DNA of 64,000 nt from Dioscorea cayenensis subsp. rotundata (GCF_009730915.1 NC_052475.1:23187016-23251015), one strand, 5' to 3'. Positions 35,601-48,285 are shown, counted from the stretch's first letter. Made by a program: numbers and translations. Notes: generated from the letters alone by a model not told the origin.

Positions 35601-37827
35601 ATATTATCTCGGACAGTACCTGTTTGAATCCACGCTGTCTGTGAAACATATGCAATGTTTCCACAAACCTGAATCTGCATTATAGAAGTAAATTATTAGT
35701 GATCATATGAAAAATCAGCAACAATGACCATGAATTTAACCAATCATACAAACTGAACTTACAGTGCCTTTCACTTTTGGAATCTCACCAAGAATTGCTG
35801 CTAAGAGAGTTGATTTCCCTGCCCCGACCTCACCGCAGATTGCAAACCTCTCTCCAGGACAAACTTCTAAATTGATGTTTTTTAGTGCTAGCTTTGACAT
35901 ATTTCCATCCCAGGAAAAGCTGCAGGAATTGATGATTATTGCTTGCTCGAGCTCTGGATCACATTGCCTCTTAAAATGCTCATTCTGCAGTTCAGGAGCA
36001 TCAAGAAACCTGTAGATTCTTGAAAATGCAACCTTTGCCTGAATGACAACTCTGATAACCTCAGGAATTGCCCTCACTGGATCTTGAACAAGACGTAAGG
36101 TTACGACAAAAGTGAATACATTGCTAGCATTAAGAGGAATATGAAGAAGATAACAACTCAGAAAAGTTGCAGCAGACACCAGAACTGGAGATGACCAAAA
36201 GAGAAAATTATTATATGATCTTCTCAGCTGAACCGCAGAAAGCCACTTACATTCCACTGATCTCAAACCTTCAATAATTTTCTTGAAATGAGTATCCCAT
36301 GCATATAGCTTCAGAACTTTCATATTCACCAAAGCCTCTGTCATGGCCTTCAACCTTTCATCCTGAGCTCCCATAAGTTTGGTCTGAAACTTATGTTGCA
36401 GCTTGGCAAGAGGAGCATTGCAAATCACCGTGAGTACAATAACAGCGAAAGCTGCAGTCATTGCAAGAGCCACGGCGCTATAGAGAATTATCAAAGCAAA
36501 GCAGAGTTGGAGGCTTGTTGTCCATGTTTGATGAAACCAGTATGAGAATTCTTCAATCCTATAAGCATCAACAGTTGAATAATTCATGATCTTGCCTGAA
36601 GAATGGATTAGTTTTGCAGAGTTAGACAACCTGAATTGTTTCTGGTATATGGCAGCAGTTAATAAGGATCTAATCTTTAATCCTAACAATTTTGTTCTGA
36701 AATACCAATGTCTCTGAGATACAGATTCCAAAAACTTAGCAATGAACAACCCAAAGGCCAACAGATAACCTTCATACTTGAAAGCTTGATTACCTGATGT
36801 CACCTTGATGAAGGCTTTAATCAACACAGGGCCGGAAGAGACAGTGATAATTTTCATTAAAGCAAAGAAGACAGAAACTAATATGTCATGTTTATAACAA
36901 GCGACTATTGTCCATAAAAAGCTTCTTGCTGATTTGGTTTGCTTCTGCTTGTTCCAATGCTCCATGAATTCATTATAGCAACTCTCTGCTCTATCATGTT
37001 GACGCAACAATGGCATGTCTTTCTCCACTAGAGGCTTCTCATTGCCTTTCTTTATCAAAGAATTCAGCCACCAAAATGTCATTTTACTCAAGAATCTTGC
37101 ATTAGCAAAAGGAGTAACACTAACAGTAACATCCTCATCAGACGCAGGCTGATGCAGACCGTTGCCGACGTTTTTGTCATCGTCTTCTTCATTCTTTAAG
37201 CGTATGAAGGTACAAAGCAGCAATAATATGACACCGGGTAAGTATAAAAGATCCATTAAAAATTCAATCCATTTTTCCTTCTCTGCAATAATGTTCAAAG
37301 TGGAATGAATGCAAATAATGGCAGTAGATATCGAGACAATTGCAGACCAAATCTTAGCAAATGCACAACCAAGAACACTAGTTCTAATGCTCACAACAGC
37401 TACAATAAGCACCATAGTTATGCCTTGAGAGAAGACAGCTAACCCCTTGTGCTGTTGGTGATTATTATCTCTGTCAACAAAACATCCACAACCCAATAAC
37501 AAGACAAATCAACCCCAAGCATCCACTATATACTGCACAGGATGCTCTCAACCATGAATTTAAGCAGAGGAGAGACTGCCTCTTGGCCTTTCTTGATAAA
37601 ACCTTATAAACAAGGTTTACAAGGAGAACAACAAAGAGGATTGCATTGATGGAGATTAAGAGATTGTTCATGAGATTGGATGAGTGTAAGATGCTATTTA
37701 GACTTTGAATTGTTTTGCCAACACCTAATAAGAAATCAAGAATTTAATGAGATGGGTAGAAATATAATTAAACAGATAAGCACATTGCTCATGAGACAGA
37801 TTAAGCCTTACCTGTAACAATAGTCAT
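32673..37827 (-). pseudogene. ABCC10-like: ABCC10-like transporter, copy B: early frameshift, Walker B lost
   Basis: Exons: 37827-37812, 37724-35763, 35674-35354, 35271-35185, 35096-34509, 34435-34271, 34187-33678, 33592-33287, 33211-33148, 33065-32826, 32755-32673, with the same layout as copies A and C. A one-base insertion in a T run (minus strand; AAAA at 37479-37482) shifts the frame in the N-terminal TM region after LWMF, with a stop after about 88 aa. Past it the reading is open: TMD1, NBD1 (Walker [10 protein letters not shown], signature LSGGQKQR), TMD2, NBD2 ([25 protein letters not shown]). NBD1 Walker B reads YLLNDP instead of YLLDDP, so the Mg-coordinating Asp is Asn. Corrected length would be about 1446 aa. 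Two independent lesions suggest loss of function, though the indel alone could be an assembly error. Confidence 0.85.
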
Positions 37828-38310
37828 TGTTCTTCTAATCACTTCCTCCTCCCTTTTTTTGTCACTGCATCAAGAGCATATTATCAAAGATAGTTTTGAT
37901 CTTTCTAAATTTATTATTTATGGGGTATGTGTCATTAATTTTAACTCGGTGTTCATGCAAAGTTCTGAAAGTATTCAACAAGGATATGATGCTCCATAAG
38001 GGTAATGCTGCCAAACTAGCATAGTTCATGTCTGTCTTCCTTAGCAAATAATTTCCAAAGTTAGGGAAATTAAAATCTAAAAGCATGAAAGAAAAGAACA
38101 TCAAAAGTGTGATCAGCCTCGGTACCTTGAGATTTAAAAACTGTAGCCAGGTTCTCAAATCATGAACAAGACCTTAAAATCAACCTGGTGTTCAAAGAAG
38201 CAACAAATCCTTCACTGCCTTTACAAAACCAAACATGAAAATGGAAAAAGATAAAAATAATTTATAAATAAAAAGGAAATCACCATTTGAGAGCACGCAA
38301 ATGATGCTGT
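37828..38310 (-). promoter_or_regulatory. 5' leader of ABCC copy B with a probable 5'-UTR intron
   Basis: It aligns with the copy A leader. A donor (TCTCAAG|GTACCG) at about 38125 and an acceptor (GATGCAG|TGAC) at about 37865 bound a probable 261-nt intron. Homology to copy A continues to about 38310 (TCACCATTT.GAGCA.GCA), where the LINE insertion begins. Confidence 0.5.
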
Positions 38311-40411
38311 GTTTTTTTTTTTTTTTTAAGAACTTCTCCAACTAGAGAAGCTATGTATTAAATAAAAATCAAGGGCTGAAATACAAAGCTATAAACTGAA
38401 AACAAAAAAAAAGAGAGAATTAAAAAGCTAAAAACCAAAAAAATACGAAAGGATTTCATGATCCAAAACGGAAGGTCTTTGCCAAACAGGAAAAGATTAA
38501 GCTGTTAATGAAGTAAACCATAGGTTGCGAGGGTCTGGCAGCTGGATATCCTTCAAAAGAAGGGATGATATGTATTCGGGGATGACCGCATGCATCAAGG
38601 AGGAACTTCAAATTGTTAACTTGATCTTCGAAACGCCAGGAAGCAATGTGGTCTGAGCAATTCAGGAGATGAGTGATAGCAGCGTGGTCACAAAAAATAT
38701 GCTTCACCGGAATGTGGAGATCCAATGTGGCTTGAAGAGCTACTTCAACAGCAAGAATTGCGTCCAAATGAGTGTCTGATAAAGGTCTGGAGGAGCTACC
38801 TGCAATAGAGATCATATAGTTAGCATTTGAGAAAAAAAGAAACCAGTTGAACTTACCCCGATAGATTGATCGGATGTCGCGTGAGAGAACAGGAAGTAGT
38901 CATCCACGAGGAGAAATTGGCCAGCAAAAAGATTTCTTCCCAACATCTTAGAATTACACCAAGAAAATTCCTCAACATGAGCAACAGCCCTGGCGAAAAT
39001 GCTAGGGAAAATGGAACGAGAGTCTCTAAATATGTAATCACACCGGCAAACCCAGATAAACCAAGCACAGGCAGCAATGATTGCTAAGTTGTATCTGGAA
39101 TGCCTGTGCTCGAGAACCCAATTACTAGAGGAAAAACTATCAGAGAAAGTAAAAGGAGAATTAAGCAGTCTGTTAACATGATCCCAGACTAACCGAATTC
39201 TATCACAATGATAAAACAAATGATCAATTGTCTCACGATGGAGACCACAAAATACACAAGGGTTATCGGGGCCAAGATGAATGCTCGTGAAGGAAAGCGT
39301 AGTAGATAACCTCGCCTCTTAGACAAAAGCCAAATAAAGTGTTTAATTTTGGGGAGCAACAGAATGCTCCAAAACAATGTTCCAACCACCCAAGCAGAAG
39401 AACAATCAGGTTGCTTAATCAAAGTATGATAAACAGCTGAAGATAATTTGGTATTAGATGCATTAGAAACCCAAATCCAATGATTCTCTGAATTTTGATC
39501 AATAGTAATAGTAGACACATCTAAATTCTCAGCATTACTGCCGAAGATATGATTAAGATCATGCAAAGACCAATGATCAAAGGAAATGATGCCAGAAAGA
39601 GAAATCTCTCATTCAAATCAATATTCATATTAACATAAGTGGGCTTCAAAGCGATTGGAATCTCAAACAACCAAGGATCCCAGAGAAAAGAGGTGTTCTG
39701 AGGATTAACATTGTTAATTTTGCAATGATTTTTAATAACAGCTGCAGATTTACATAATCCCCGAAAAAACCAAGAGCATTTGGCCGGAACAGAGTCATGC
39801 CAAAAATTAATTTTCCCATATTTATGAAGAAGAATGTCAACCCAGAGGCAGTCATGCTTGTTTAAATATTTGAAAATGTTTTTAGACATAAGAGAATGCT
39901 TGGCAAGACAAATGTTTTTGATACCTAAGCCCCCCTCAGACTTACCTTCAATAAGAAAACTCCAACTCACATTATGGATGCCCTTTCCATTACCATTCCT
40001 AGACCAAAAGAATTTTCTCACAACTTTGGATAATTCAGTCAAGATTGAATCAGGGATGGGATAAGCAATAAGAGTGTAGACTGGAACTGCTAACATAACA
40101 GAATTAATCAGGATCTCTTTGGCAGCTGGGGATAAATGAAATTTGGACCACTTAGAAGCTAGACATGAGACTTTATCAATTAAGGGTTGAAAAGCAAGAG
40201 GAGAAAGTCGTTTAGGGGAAATGAAAACCCCAAGATACTTGAAAGGGAAAAAATCCTGGTTGAGATGTAAAATGCTACAAATTCGACTGATTATATGCTT
40301 GTTCATCCAAGAAGGGAAATAAATTTTGGATTTTGTGTAGTTGGGATGCTGACCAGAGTAATAGCTGTAAAGTTTCTCGACTTCTTCACCAATGTGCTCA
40401 CTCATTCGCAT
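38311..40411 (-). mobile_element. L1-type LINE of an RNase H-bearing lineage, 5'-truncated
   Basis: A poly(T) run at 38312-38329 is its 3' poly(A). Minus-strand frames encode the RT C-terminal half (FFPFKYLGVFISPKRL, AAKEILINSVMLAVPVYTLI, VVRKFFWSRN, GGLGIKN), zf-RVT (KHFIWLLSKRRGYLL, a degenerate Cys/His block, HCDRIRLVW) and a plant-type RNase H domain (SSRPLSDTHLDAILAVEVAL, IFCDHAAITHLL). It lacks the GTGGTTTATCCAC tail of the other LINEs. It begins within RT near 40411. It lies immediately upstream of the copy B leader. Confidence 0.85.
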
Positions 40412-40653
40412 TCAAACACCAAAAGCAAATAGAAAGAGAGATCCTGTGCAACAGACTGACTAGCTTACAGTGTTTGAACATGAGAAGCTCCGGTTACCTT
40501 TATTAGCCTTGGTTCGTAAAGAGAGAAGCCAAAAACTTAAATCACGTCATGCTTTATGTTTGAGATTATGGGTAAGAGAGAAAAGGAACAAAAAATGCCG
40601 GGATACCTATTTTTATTTAATAATTATATAGATTAATACTAATCTACAATAAC
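40412..40653. other. Spacer, possibly displaced upstream DNA of copy B
   Basis: Unique-looking AT-rich DNA between the RNase H LINE and a hAT element. By position it could be promoter-proximal DNA of copy B pushed about 2 kb away by the LINE; nothing in the sequence proves it. Confidence 0.3.
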
Positions 40654-41065
40654 TAGAGATGGCAAAATGGAACCGACCCATTTCTTCTGATCTGATCCGC
40701 CCCAACTTTTACCGGGGTGGGGTGGGCTGCCCAGCCCTGTTATTAATTTAACTTATTATAAATATTATATAGTGTAGGGGTAAATTGAATTTTTTTAAAT
40801 TTCAATAAATTTCTTATAAGCTTGTTTTTATAAGTATATGTTTTATAAAAAAACTATTTTAAAAATGTTTTTAGGAATTTTAGTTACTTATTTGTAACTA
40901 TGAGTGGGGTTGGACAGGGGTGGGAGATTTATGAATAAAAAAAAAGGACGGGACCTGGCGGGGTGGGGATGGTAAAGGCGTGCCCGCCCTGTCCCGCTTC
41001 ATTGCCATCAGGGGCGGGGATGGTAGAGGCGTGCCCCGCCCCCGCCCGCCCCATTGCCATCCCTA
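40654..41065. mobile_element. Non-autonomous hAT-type element (GGGGTGGGG-rich)
   Basis: It starts TAGAGATGGCAAAATGG and ends CCCATTGCCATCCCTA, imperfect terminal inverted repeats. Flanks ACAATAAC (40646-40653) and ACAATAGC (41066-41073) match at 7 of 8. The right end holds a duplicated block (GGGGATGGTA.AGGCGTGCCC followed by CATTGCCATC, twice) in a G/C-rich subterminal region. It has no ORF. Confidence 0.75.
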
Positions 41066-41449
41066 ACAATAGCTGATCTCTACTTCACCGGTTAGAGGTT
41101 GATTGAAATCTGTTTTGCCCCCTTTTTATTTTTTAATATATATATATATATATATGACGAAGTTGACAAGTGAGGCCAAAAGGACAGACAAATATTAATA
41201 TCAATATGGTAATTCTATAATATGTTTACACAGTATTAAACAGTACTATGACACAAGGGATTTGATCTTGCACCATTCACTCATAATTTTGGTGACTTCC
41301 ATCAGACTATATAATGGTTATCTATATAATATAGAATAATATTTTTCTAAAAATATATAGAATAATAATATTGTTAATTTAAATAACAATATTGTTCGAA
41401 ACAAGGGTTGGTGTTGGCAAGCTTTTATGTTCAAATTTCAGGACGAGGA
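41066..41449. other. AT-rich spacer
   Basis: No gene is seen. A (TA)n run lies at 41133-41154. Confidence 0.4.
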
Positions 41450-42112
41450 GAAGATTTTTTTGACAATGTATTAAAACGAAGAATTGATACAAGTGGGAAT
41501 AAGTTAAAGTACAGAAGAAAAAAAAAACTAAGAGAGATAACAATAAGAAACATCCATTAGGTGATCAGAAGACAAATTTTAAGACTAAGAGAGTACATAG
41601 TTGGCTAAAGAAAAGAAGATAGGATTTCTAGGTGAGAGCAATAGAGAAGGGGAGCTCCAAGGCAGTCCCCATGCAAAATGAGACTCTTCAAGTCAAGCCA
41701 ATTCCAAATTCATCGTCTAATTTTGATAATCATTTACCTCCTTTGTGTGAGACCCCAAGAATTCTAGGTTTTTTTTGACCATTGAGATAAAATTTTCAAA
41801 TTTGACTTTCTTTGCTATTGGAATTACAGCCGTTCAGAGAGAGAATGTATAAGCAATTTTTGCAATAGTTGATTAGAACTTATAATTAAAAATGCACTCA
41901 TTCCTTTCTAGCCAAATATTCCACAAAAGATTTCTAACAAAAAAATTCCAGTTTTCCTTGTGTGGGCATCGTAGTTTGGGTCTCCATATTCCCAAAGGGT
42001 TTTGAGGGAACCGGAGTATGTAGGTAACCCAAATAAATGTTTGAAGAAATTCCAGATTCTACATGTAATATTACCCAAGTGGGGAACCTAGGGAGAAGAA
42101 TTTTTTTTTTCT
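41450..42112 (-). mobile_element. L1-type LINE, 3' fragment, decayed
   Basis: The minus-strand sequence near 41940-41880 reads RNLLWNIWLERNECIFNYK, the block that follows zf-RVT in the local LINEs. The C-terminal end and 3' UTR run left to a T-run tail near 41455. It is truncated on the right near 42112. Confidence 0.6.
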
Positions 42113-42377
42113 TCAAGTGGAGAAATCACTATCTATCTTATGCACCAGGACGGGGGATTTAACCTCCCAAGCTTTCACATGGAACTCTCATGCCTTACAG
42201 TTATAGTATATCAATGGTGGTAAGAAAATGTGAAGTGGTTGCCCCACACAAAGCAATAAAATTAATTCTCTAACAAAAATCACATCTTACTTAAAAAATA
42301 AGAAATAAATAAATGTACTTCAAATCAACGGGACCTCTATGATATGGACAACACAAGGGTAATACTATGTGTGGTAA

Positions 42378-42592
42378 GTTTTTTTTTTTTTTGAAAAAGT
42401 TGATAAACCACTTCAATTAAAAAAAAAAGGAGAAAATTACAACAGACTTCCACAACAAAGCCGTGGAAGGGCACAAAATGAAAACTACAACATCAACCAC
42501 AAGAAGTGGAAACACCAGGGACACACAAAAATAGAGAACAACCAAGCAAATACAAGAAAGCACCGGCACACAAAAGCCTCCACCCCTTGTAA
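42378..42592 (-). mobile_element. LINE 3'-UTR fragment
   Basis: A T run and the hairpin variant GTTGATAAACCAC (42399-42411) are followed, in the antisense sense, by the A/C-rich complement of the family 3' UTR including CCACAAGAAGTGGAAACACC. No coding part is present. Confidence 0.65.
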
Positions 42593-42860
42593 TTTTTTTT
42601 CAATAAAAATTAAATAAGTCATAATTTGTTCTCATGCGAGGGTCAGAGATTCAATTCCCACCTGATTTACAAAAAGTAGTGTCCTCTATGTATGGGTGAT
42701 ATAGGTAGGATTCATCATGCATATGGTAAGAGTGTGTAATATATTCAAAACAGATCAGTGTATGTTTTCTGTCCATTGTGTCCAAAAAAAATTACAAGAC
42801 TAGAATGCGAAAAATGAGATAGCTCCTGCGTTAAAATTAAATTTATTAGATTTTTTTTAA

Positions 42861-43173
42861 GGGTAAACAACACAAATAGTCACTCACCTAAAAAAAGTTA
42901 CGATTCGGTCACTTACATTTGTTATTGTGTTTTTTTAGTCACCGAGCCTTACGGTGTTAACGGAGAGCCAAAGTAGCTTGCATCCACGTGTGAACTTGTT
43001 TACCTGAGCGTGTGCCGGATGCAAGCCACGTTGGCTCTCCGTTAACGCCGTAAGGCTCGGTGACTAAAAAAAACACAATAACAAATGTAAGTGACAGAAT
43101 CGTAACTTTTTTTAGGTGAGGGATTAAAACAGAAACAACCGCATAGGTGAGTGACCATTTATGTTGCTTACCT
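42861..43173. mobile_element. Foldback Mutator-like MITE
   Basis: It is 313 bp, nearly all inverted repeat. The left arm starts GGGTAAACAACACAAATAGT and the right arm ends with its near complement (ATGTTGCTTACCT). Inner arms match almost perfectly (GAGCCTTACGGTGTTAACGG against CCGTTAACGCCGTAAGGCTC). The loop is about 30 bp. Flanks TTTTTTTAA (42852-42860) and TTTTGTTAA (43174-43182) match at 8 of 9. It shares its terminus with the element at 22547. Confidence 0.85.
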
Positions 43174-43788
43174 TTTTGTTAATGTTGTTATTAATAGTTG
43201 AAATTTTTAGAAATGATATTGGTTAAATAAAAATACAATATCTTTCTAGAGGCGCATAACTTTATGAAAAAATCTATATAGATTTAATAAAAAAAATCTA
43301 TATAGATTTCCAACAGAAAATTTAAAATTAATAATCACTACTATTACTGACCCATCCATATTATTTATAAAATAAATAACCAGTTGACTTTGGGAAGGTT
43401 ATTTTCTCCAATCGAGTGCATGATAATATTTTAAAATCTTAACTTTATTTATTTATTCTTAGTTCTTCGAGGGTAGAGATTTCATTTATTTAATTGTTGG
43501 AATAGTGGATTCCCAAACTGACAAAAAAATGGAATCAAATCATGATCAGAGGACTCCATTCCCCAAGAATCCAAAAAATAATAGAGCTCAAGTTCCTCAT
43601 GTTAAAAAATAATAATAAACAATTAATATATAAATTCTCTGCTAAAAATATGTCGCTCGTGGGTCATGTTGAGTTGACCTTATCTTGGAAATCCCAAATA
43701 ATTATAAAAATAAATAAAATAATACAATTAGCTCTAAATAAATGAATAATTCAAAATTTTATCACATAAAAACATTATGCACTGCGGA
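43174..43788. other. AT-rich spacer
   Basis: No gene or element was recognised apart from the flanking target duplications. Confidence 0.4.
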
Positions 43789-44320
43789 TAGGGGTGGCAA
43801 AAATTCGGGATCCGGACAAAACCGGGTCTAGACAATTACTAATATAAATAAAAAAACTTGTGTCCGGACCCGGCCCGGTTTTAAATCCGGTCAAACTTGA
43901 CATGTCCAAACCCGGTTTATTTTAAAACCGGATTGTCCGGATGTCCGAATTCTATAAACTATTTTTAAGTTCGCTCAAATATTAAATTATACAAAAATAA
44001 TTTAATTCACATTAAATGCAAAAAAAACATCAATAATCCAAAACTCAACTCAAATTATAGAAAAATCTAAGTCTTAATAGAAAAAACAATATATGTTTAA
44101 AGTTTTTAGAAGAATGGGCTTAAAACAAATGGGCCTAAGGTTGTGGGCTTTTAAAGTTTTAGGGGTTAAAAGGGCCCGGTTGTCCGAATTTCTATGTCCG
44201 GACCCGGCCTGGATTTAAATCCGGACAACCAAACCATGTCCGGACCCGGCCCGCATTTGCAAACCTTATGTCCAAACCCTTTTTATTCCGGCGGGTCCGG
44301 ACAGATTATTGCCACCCCTA
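43789..44320. mobile_element. Non-autonomous hAT-type element with perfect 8-bp TSD
   Basis: It is 532 bp. It starts TAGGGGTGGCAA and ends TTGCCACCCCTA, a perfect 12-bp inverted repeat. Identical flanks ACTGCGGA lie at 43781-43788 and 44321-44328. Subterminal regions carry repeated TCCGGA/CCGGACCCGG words in both orientations. It has no coding capacity. The perfect duplication suggests a comparatively recent insertion. Confidence 0.9.
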
Positions 44321-44500
44321 ACTGCGGATTTCCATGACTAAAAAGAGTGGTGAGATTTTTTTTGAAAAGATGGATAAACCACAACAGATTAAAAAAAAAC
44401 GGGTACAAAAGACTCCAACCACAAGATGTGGTGGGTTACAACAAAAAAGAGCTATAAAACGGGCGGAAGAACCTCGCCAACCCAAACAACATCTCAGCGC

Positions 44501-47500
44501 CTAACCAGAGCCTGAAGCATGTGTCTTCTCCGTAGTCCGGGTCTCCCCAAATTCCTTCACCCGAGGGCCAAGAAACTCCAGACTTCTTCTTACGGTGCTA
44601 ATCCCATCCTCCATCTTTGCTCTGTGTTGCTCTGCGAAAGAAGAGCACCAAGATACAATCATACGATCAATTATCACACAAAGGGAATAGACATGCAAAG
44701 TATTGGCATTGAAAATACAATCATTCATAGCAAGCCAGATATTCCAAATAATAGCTTTCGCCACTAAATCCCCAAAAACCATTCTCTCAAAATTCGAACA
44801 AGTCGGAGCCGGGGGTAACTGGAGTAACCTGATGAAGTAATCCCACACTAGGGTGGCATACGTGCAATGAATGAAAAGATGATCAGCCGACTCAGACCCA
44901 ACGTGGCACATGACACAGGTATTGGTCGGTAACCTGTTGCATCTGCTAATCGCCATATTTTCCAAAGTCATGATTTTGTTTTTCAAAGCGAGCCCGTTGA
45001 AGAGATTGATTTTCTTGGGACATCCACCATGCCAAAAGAAGCGCGATAAAGGGCATCTGAGCCCTCCATCAATTAAAAAGTTGTAGAAGGACTTCACCGA
45101 GAATGAATTGTTCCCATTGAATCTTCATTTCTTTTTATCCCCGTCCATACTGTCTGACTTCCTCATCTTTGCACGGACTTGGCAAATGATATCACATCCG
45201 GTGAATAGAAGTTCATCTAATAGTAGGCTAAACTTGTGAATAGTGCCATTGGGATAGCGACTGGCCATAAACTCATTGGCGTAATTCCATTAATCCAGCC
45301 ATCCTTCCATAAAAGTGTTTCCTTGCCAAACACAACTTCACGGGAAATAGAACTCCTGAGCGCCTGCAGGCATGTCAAGACCCCCTTCCAAAAGAAGGAA
45401 AATTCTACCAAATTGATTAGGCCATAACTTAGATCAAGGAGAACTGTAGTTGAATTGTAAAACCTTGGCACAGTCCCAAGAGGAGTCCATCATGTATTTC
45501 TACCGCCACTTGCCTAACAGTGCTTGGTTAAAGGTAGCAAGATCCAAGATGCCCTAACCCCCATGGTCTCCTGGACGGCAGAGATTTTTCCAGCCAACTA
45601 GATGACATCCCGGGTGGTCCAGATCAGGCCCCGACTAAAGAAAGTCCCTTCTAATGCGATCGATAGCTCTGATGACCCAATAAGGTAACCGAAACATCGA
45701 CATCCAGAATGTTGGTATAGCCGAAAGCATAGAGTTCACCAGCGTAAGACGTCCACCTAAAGAGATATGTTTCAGCTTCCACATCGCGAGCCTTCTTCTC
45801 ACTTTGAGGATAAGCCCATCCCACTCTTGCTTACGGGGTCTTCTCCCAGAGATTGGGATGCTCAGATAAGTAACTGGTAGAAGCCCGACATTACACTGAA
45901 GAGTCCCTGCCACCGCCTGATCCGGGAGCTCTCCCATTCTACTCGAATAAAGGCATGTTTTCGAGAAATTCGTTTCCAGGCTTGTCATGCCTTCAAACAA
46001 ATAGAGGATAAGTTTCACAATCCGTAAGTCCTCTGTCCCGCCAGCGGTCAGGATCAGAAGATTGTCCGTATAATGCAGATTACATTTACTTCCGAATTCC
46101 CCCAAAGGTACCCCTAATAAGATTTTGGAGTTGAGAGCATGTGCAAACATTGAGCTAAGAACGTTAGTGACCAGAACAAAGAGAAAGTGGTGACAAGGGG
46201 TCCCCCTACCTCAGCCCTCTTCTGTAGCGGATGTAACCGTTATGAGACCCGTTCACCAGGATGGATGCTTTCAAAGAAAAAAATGATACTTTTTATCCAA
46301 CCAACCCATCTGACCCCAAAACCTCTAGCATGCATAAGATCAAAAAGGAAATCCCAGTCAACATGATCGAACGCTTTAGGCAAAATCCACTTTAAGGATG
46401 TACTCCGGAATCTTGCGCTTGTACAGGCTAAAAATTAACTCCTCCGCCGTAGCAATGTTATCTAAAATGCACCTTCCTTTCAAAAAGGACAATTGGTCTG
46501 ACTCGATCAACGTGTGCATAACTGCACTAAGCCGAGACGCGAGGATCTTGGATAAAATTTTTAACATGGAGTTAATTGGGACGGTAATCCCCTGGAGTTT
46601 CCGGAGACTCCACCTTGGGAATAAGGGCAATGTTCGCCCAATTGATTCACTCCAAGTTCACTCTCCCCCAATAGAAATCCTCACAGAGCTTCATCAAATC
46701 ATGTTTAATAGTTTCCCAAAATTGTCTAAAGAACTGCAATGGGAAGCCATCAGGGCCCGGATCCTTATCCTTCCCCAACTCGAAAACCGAAGTCTTGACT
46801 TCCTCGATTGAGAACGGTCTTTCTAGCTGAGAAAGATCAACAACTGTCTTGTTCGTAAAGAGTTTCCCGAAATCAACCAAGAAGCGGTTAGATCGCTTTA
46901 GACCGAATTGTAACTGAAAACGTGCACCAAACACCTTCCCGATTTCCTTAGGATCTGTCGTTGTGTCACCATTATGCTTGATATAGGGGATGAAATTTCT
47001 ATTCTTACGACTGTTTGCCACAGCATGGAAATAGCTAGTGTTATCGTCACCCTCCTGTAACCATTGTATCCTGGAACGCTGCTTCCAGTATAATTCCTCT
47101 TGCTTGCAAATCTGGATTAACTCCAACCTAGTAGCCTTCTCCTGATTAATCTCCTCCTCAAGTAAACTTCTATTCTCCTTAGCCGAATCCAGCATATCTA
47201 GCGCATGAAGCAGAGCAAGTTTTTTGAGTTTGATGGAACCAAAGGAGAAATTTCGCCCAGTGTCGCAAATGGCCACAAAGAGCAATCAATTTTTTTGCCA
47301 TAACGAAAGTACGACATCCATGCAGGGAGCAATCCTCCCACCACTTTTTAACAATGTCCTCAAACCCCTCCACAGTAGACCAAGCCACTTCATACCTAAA
47401 AGGCCGCAGTCTAGAGCAGTGATACCCTGCTTTGAGCCGGATGGGAACGTGGTCAAAACCCAACCTAGGCAGGCTGTTCTAGATCATCTTAGGAAAAAAA

Positions 47501-48123
47501 TTTATACATTCGCCATTAACAATGAAACGGTAAAGCTTCACCCAGGTCGGATCCGATTGACTATTGGTCCATGAGCAATGACCACCCACAGCCAGGGGTT
47601 CCTGCAGATTTAGCTCCTAGAGGAACAAATTTGCCTTTCTAATGTCATCCAGATTAGGCAGGCCACTATTTTTGTCATCCACACTAAAAATGGCATTAAA
47701 GTCACCACAAATAATCCAAGGTATCCTGGGAGGCCCCACACAGGCTCGCAGTTCCTCCCAAAAGGCATGCTTTAACGATCTAGCATTAGGGCCATAGACA
47801 GTAGTGCATCTCCACGTCAAATTCACATTTTTAGAGAAAAATTCTACTGTAAGACAGAAAGTGCCCCTAATCAACATAGTGCCATCAAAGATCGCACTGT
47901 TCCAACCCATAACAATTCCCCCTATCGAACCACGCGCCGGAACAAAACAGAATTTATCAAGACGATGTCCACCAATCTCTCTCCAGATCGACGAAGAAAT
48001 CTCTTCAAGCTTGGACTCTTGTAGACAACAAATATCTGCAAAATGCATGTTCAAAAAGTCCTTCACCAGAAACCGCTTAGCTGGTTTCCCTAACCCCCTA
48101 ACGTTCCAAGATATAATATTCAT
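44501..48123 (-). pseudogene. LINE ORF2 (endonuclease, RT, zf-RVT), broken
   Basis: ORF2 begins MNIISWNVRG at 48123. Intact pieces are the endonuclease (48123-47617), a linker (47463-46647), RT fingers and palm (46630-45635) and zf-RVT (45097-44501). Several frameshifts separate them, and the catalytic YADD is YTDN. It is nicking/reverse-transcribing machinery by family, but not functional here. Confidence 0.8.
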
Positions 48124-48285
48124 GGACACAACTAACGCGATCGCTCCTTTGAAACAGGAGCCGACTCCCTTGAAGGAACTGAACGAGAAAGTTCTAAGTG
48201 ACAGATGTGATTCAAACAATCATTCTCAGCATTGGTAAAAGAAACACCACAAGCATCACAATAATTTTGCAAGTTGAACATTATT

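Noticed and set aside
42630..42780. Box-B-like word AGATTCAATTCCC suggesting a tRNA or SINE
   Set aside because: No box A at the right distance, no A tail and no duplication; not supported.
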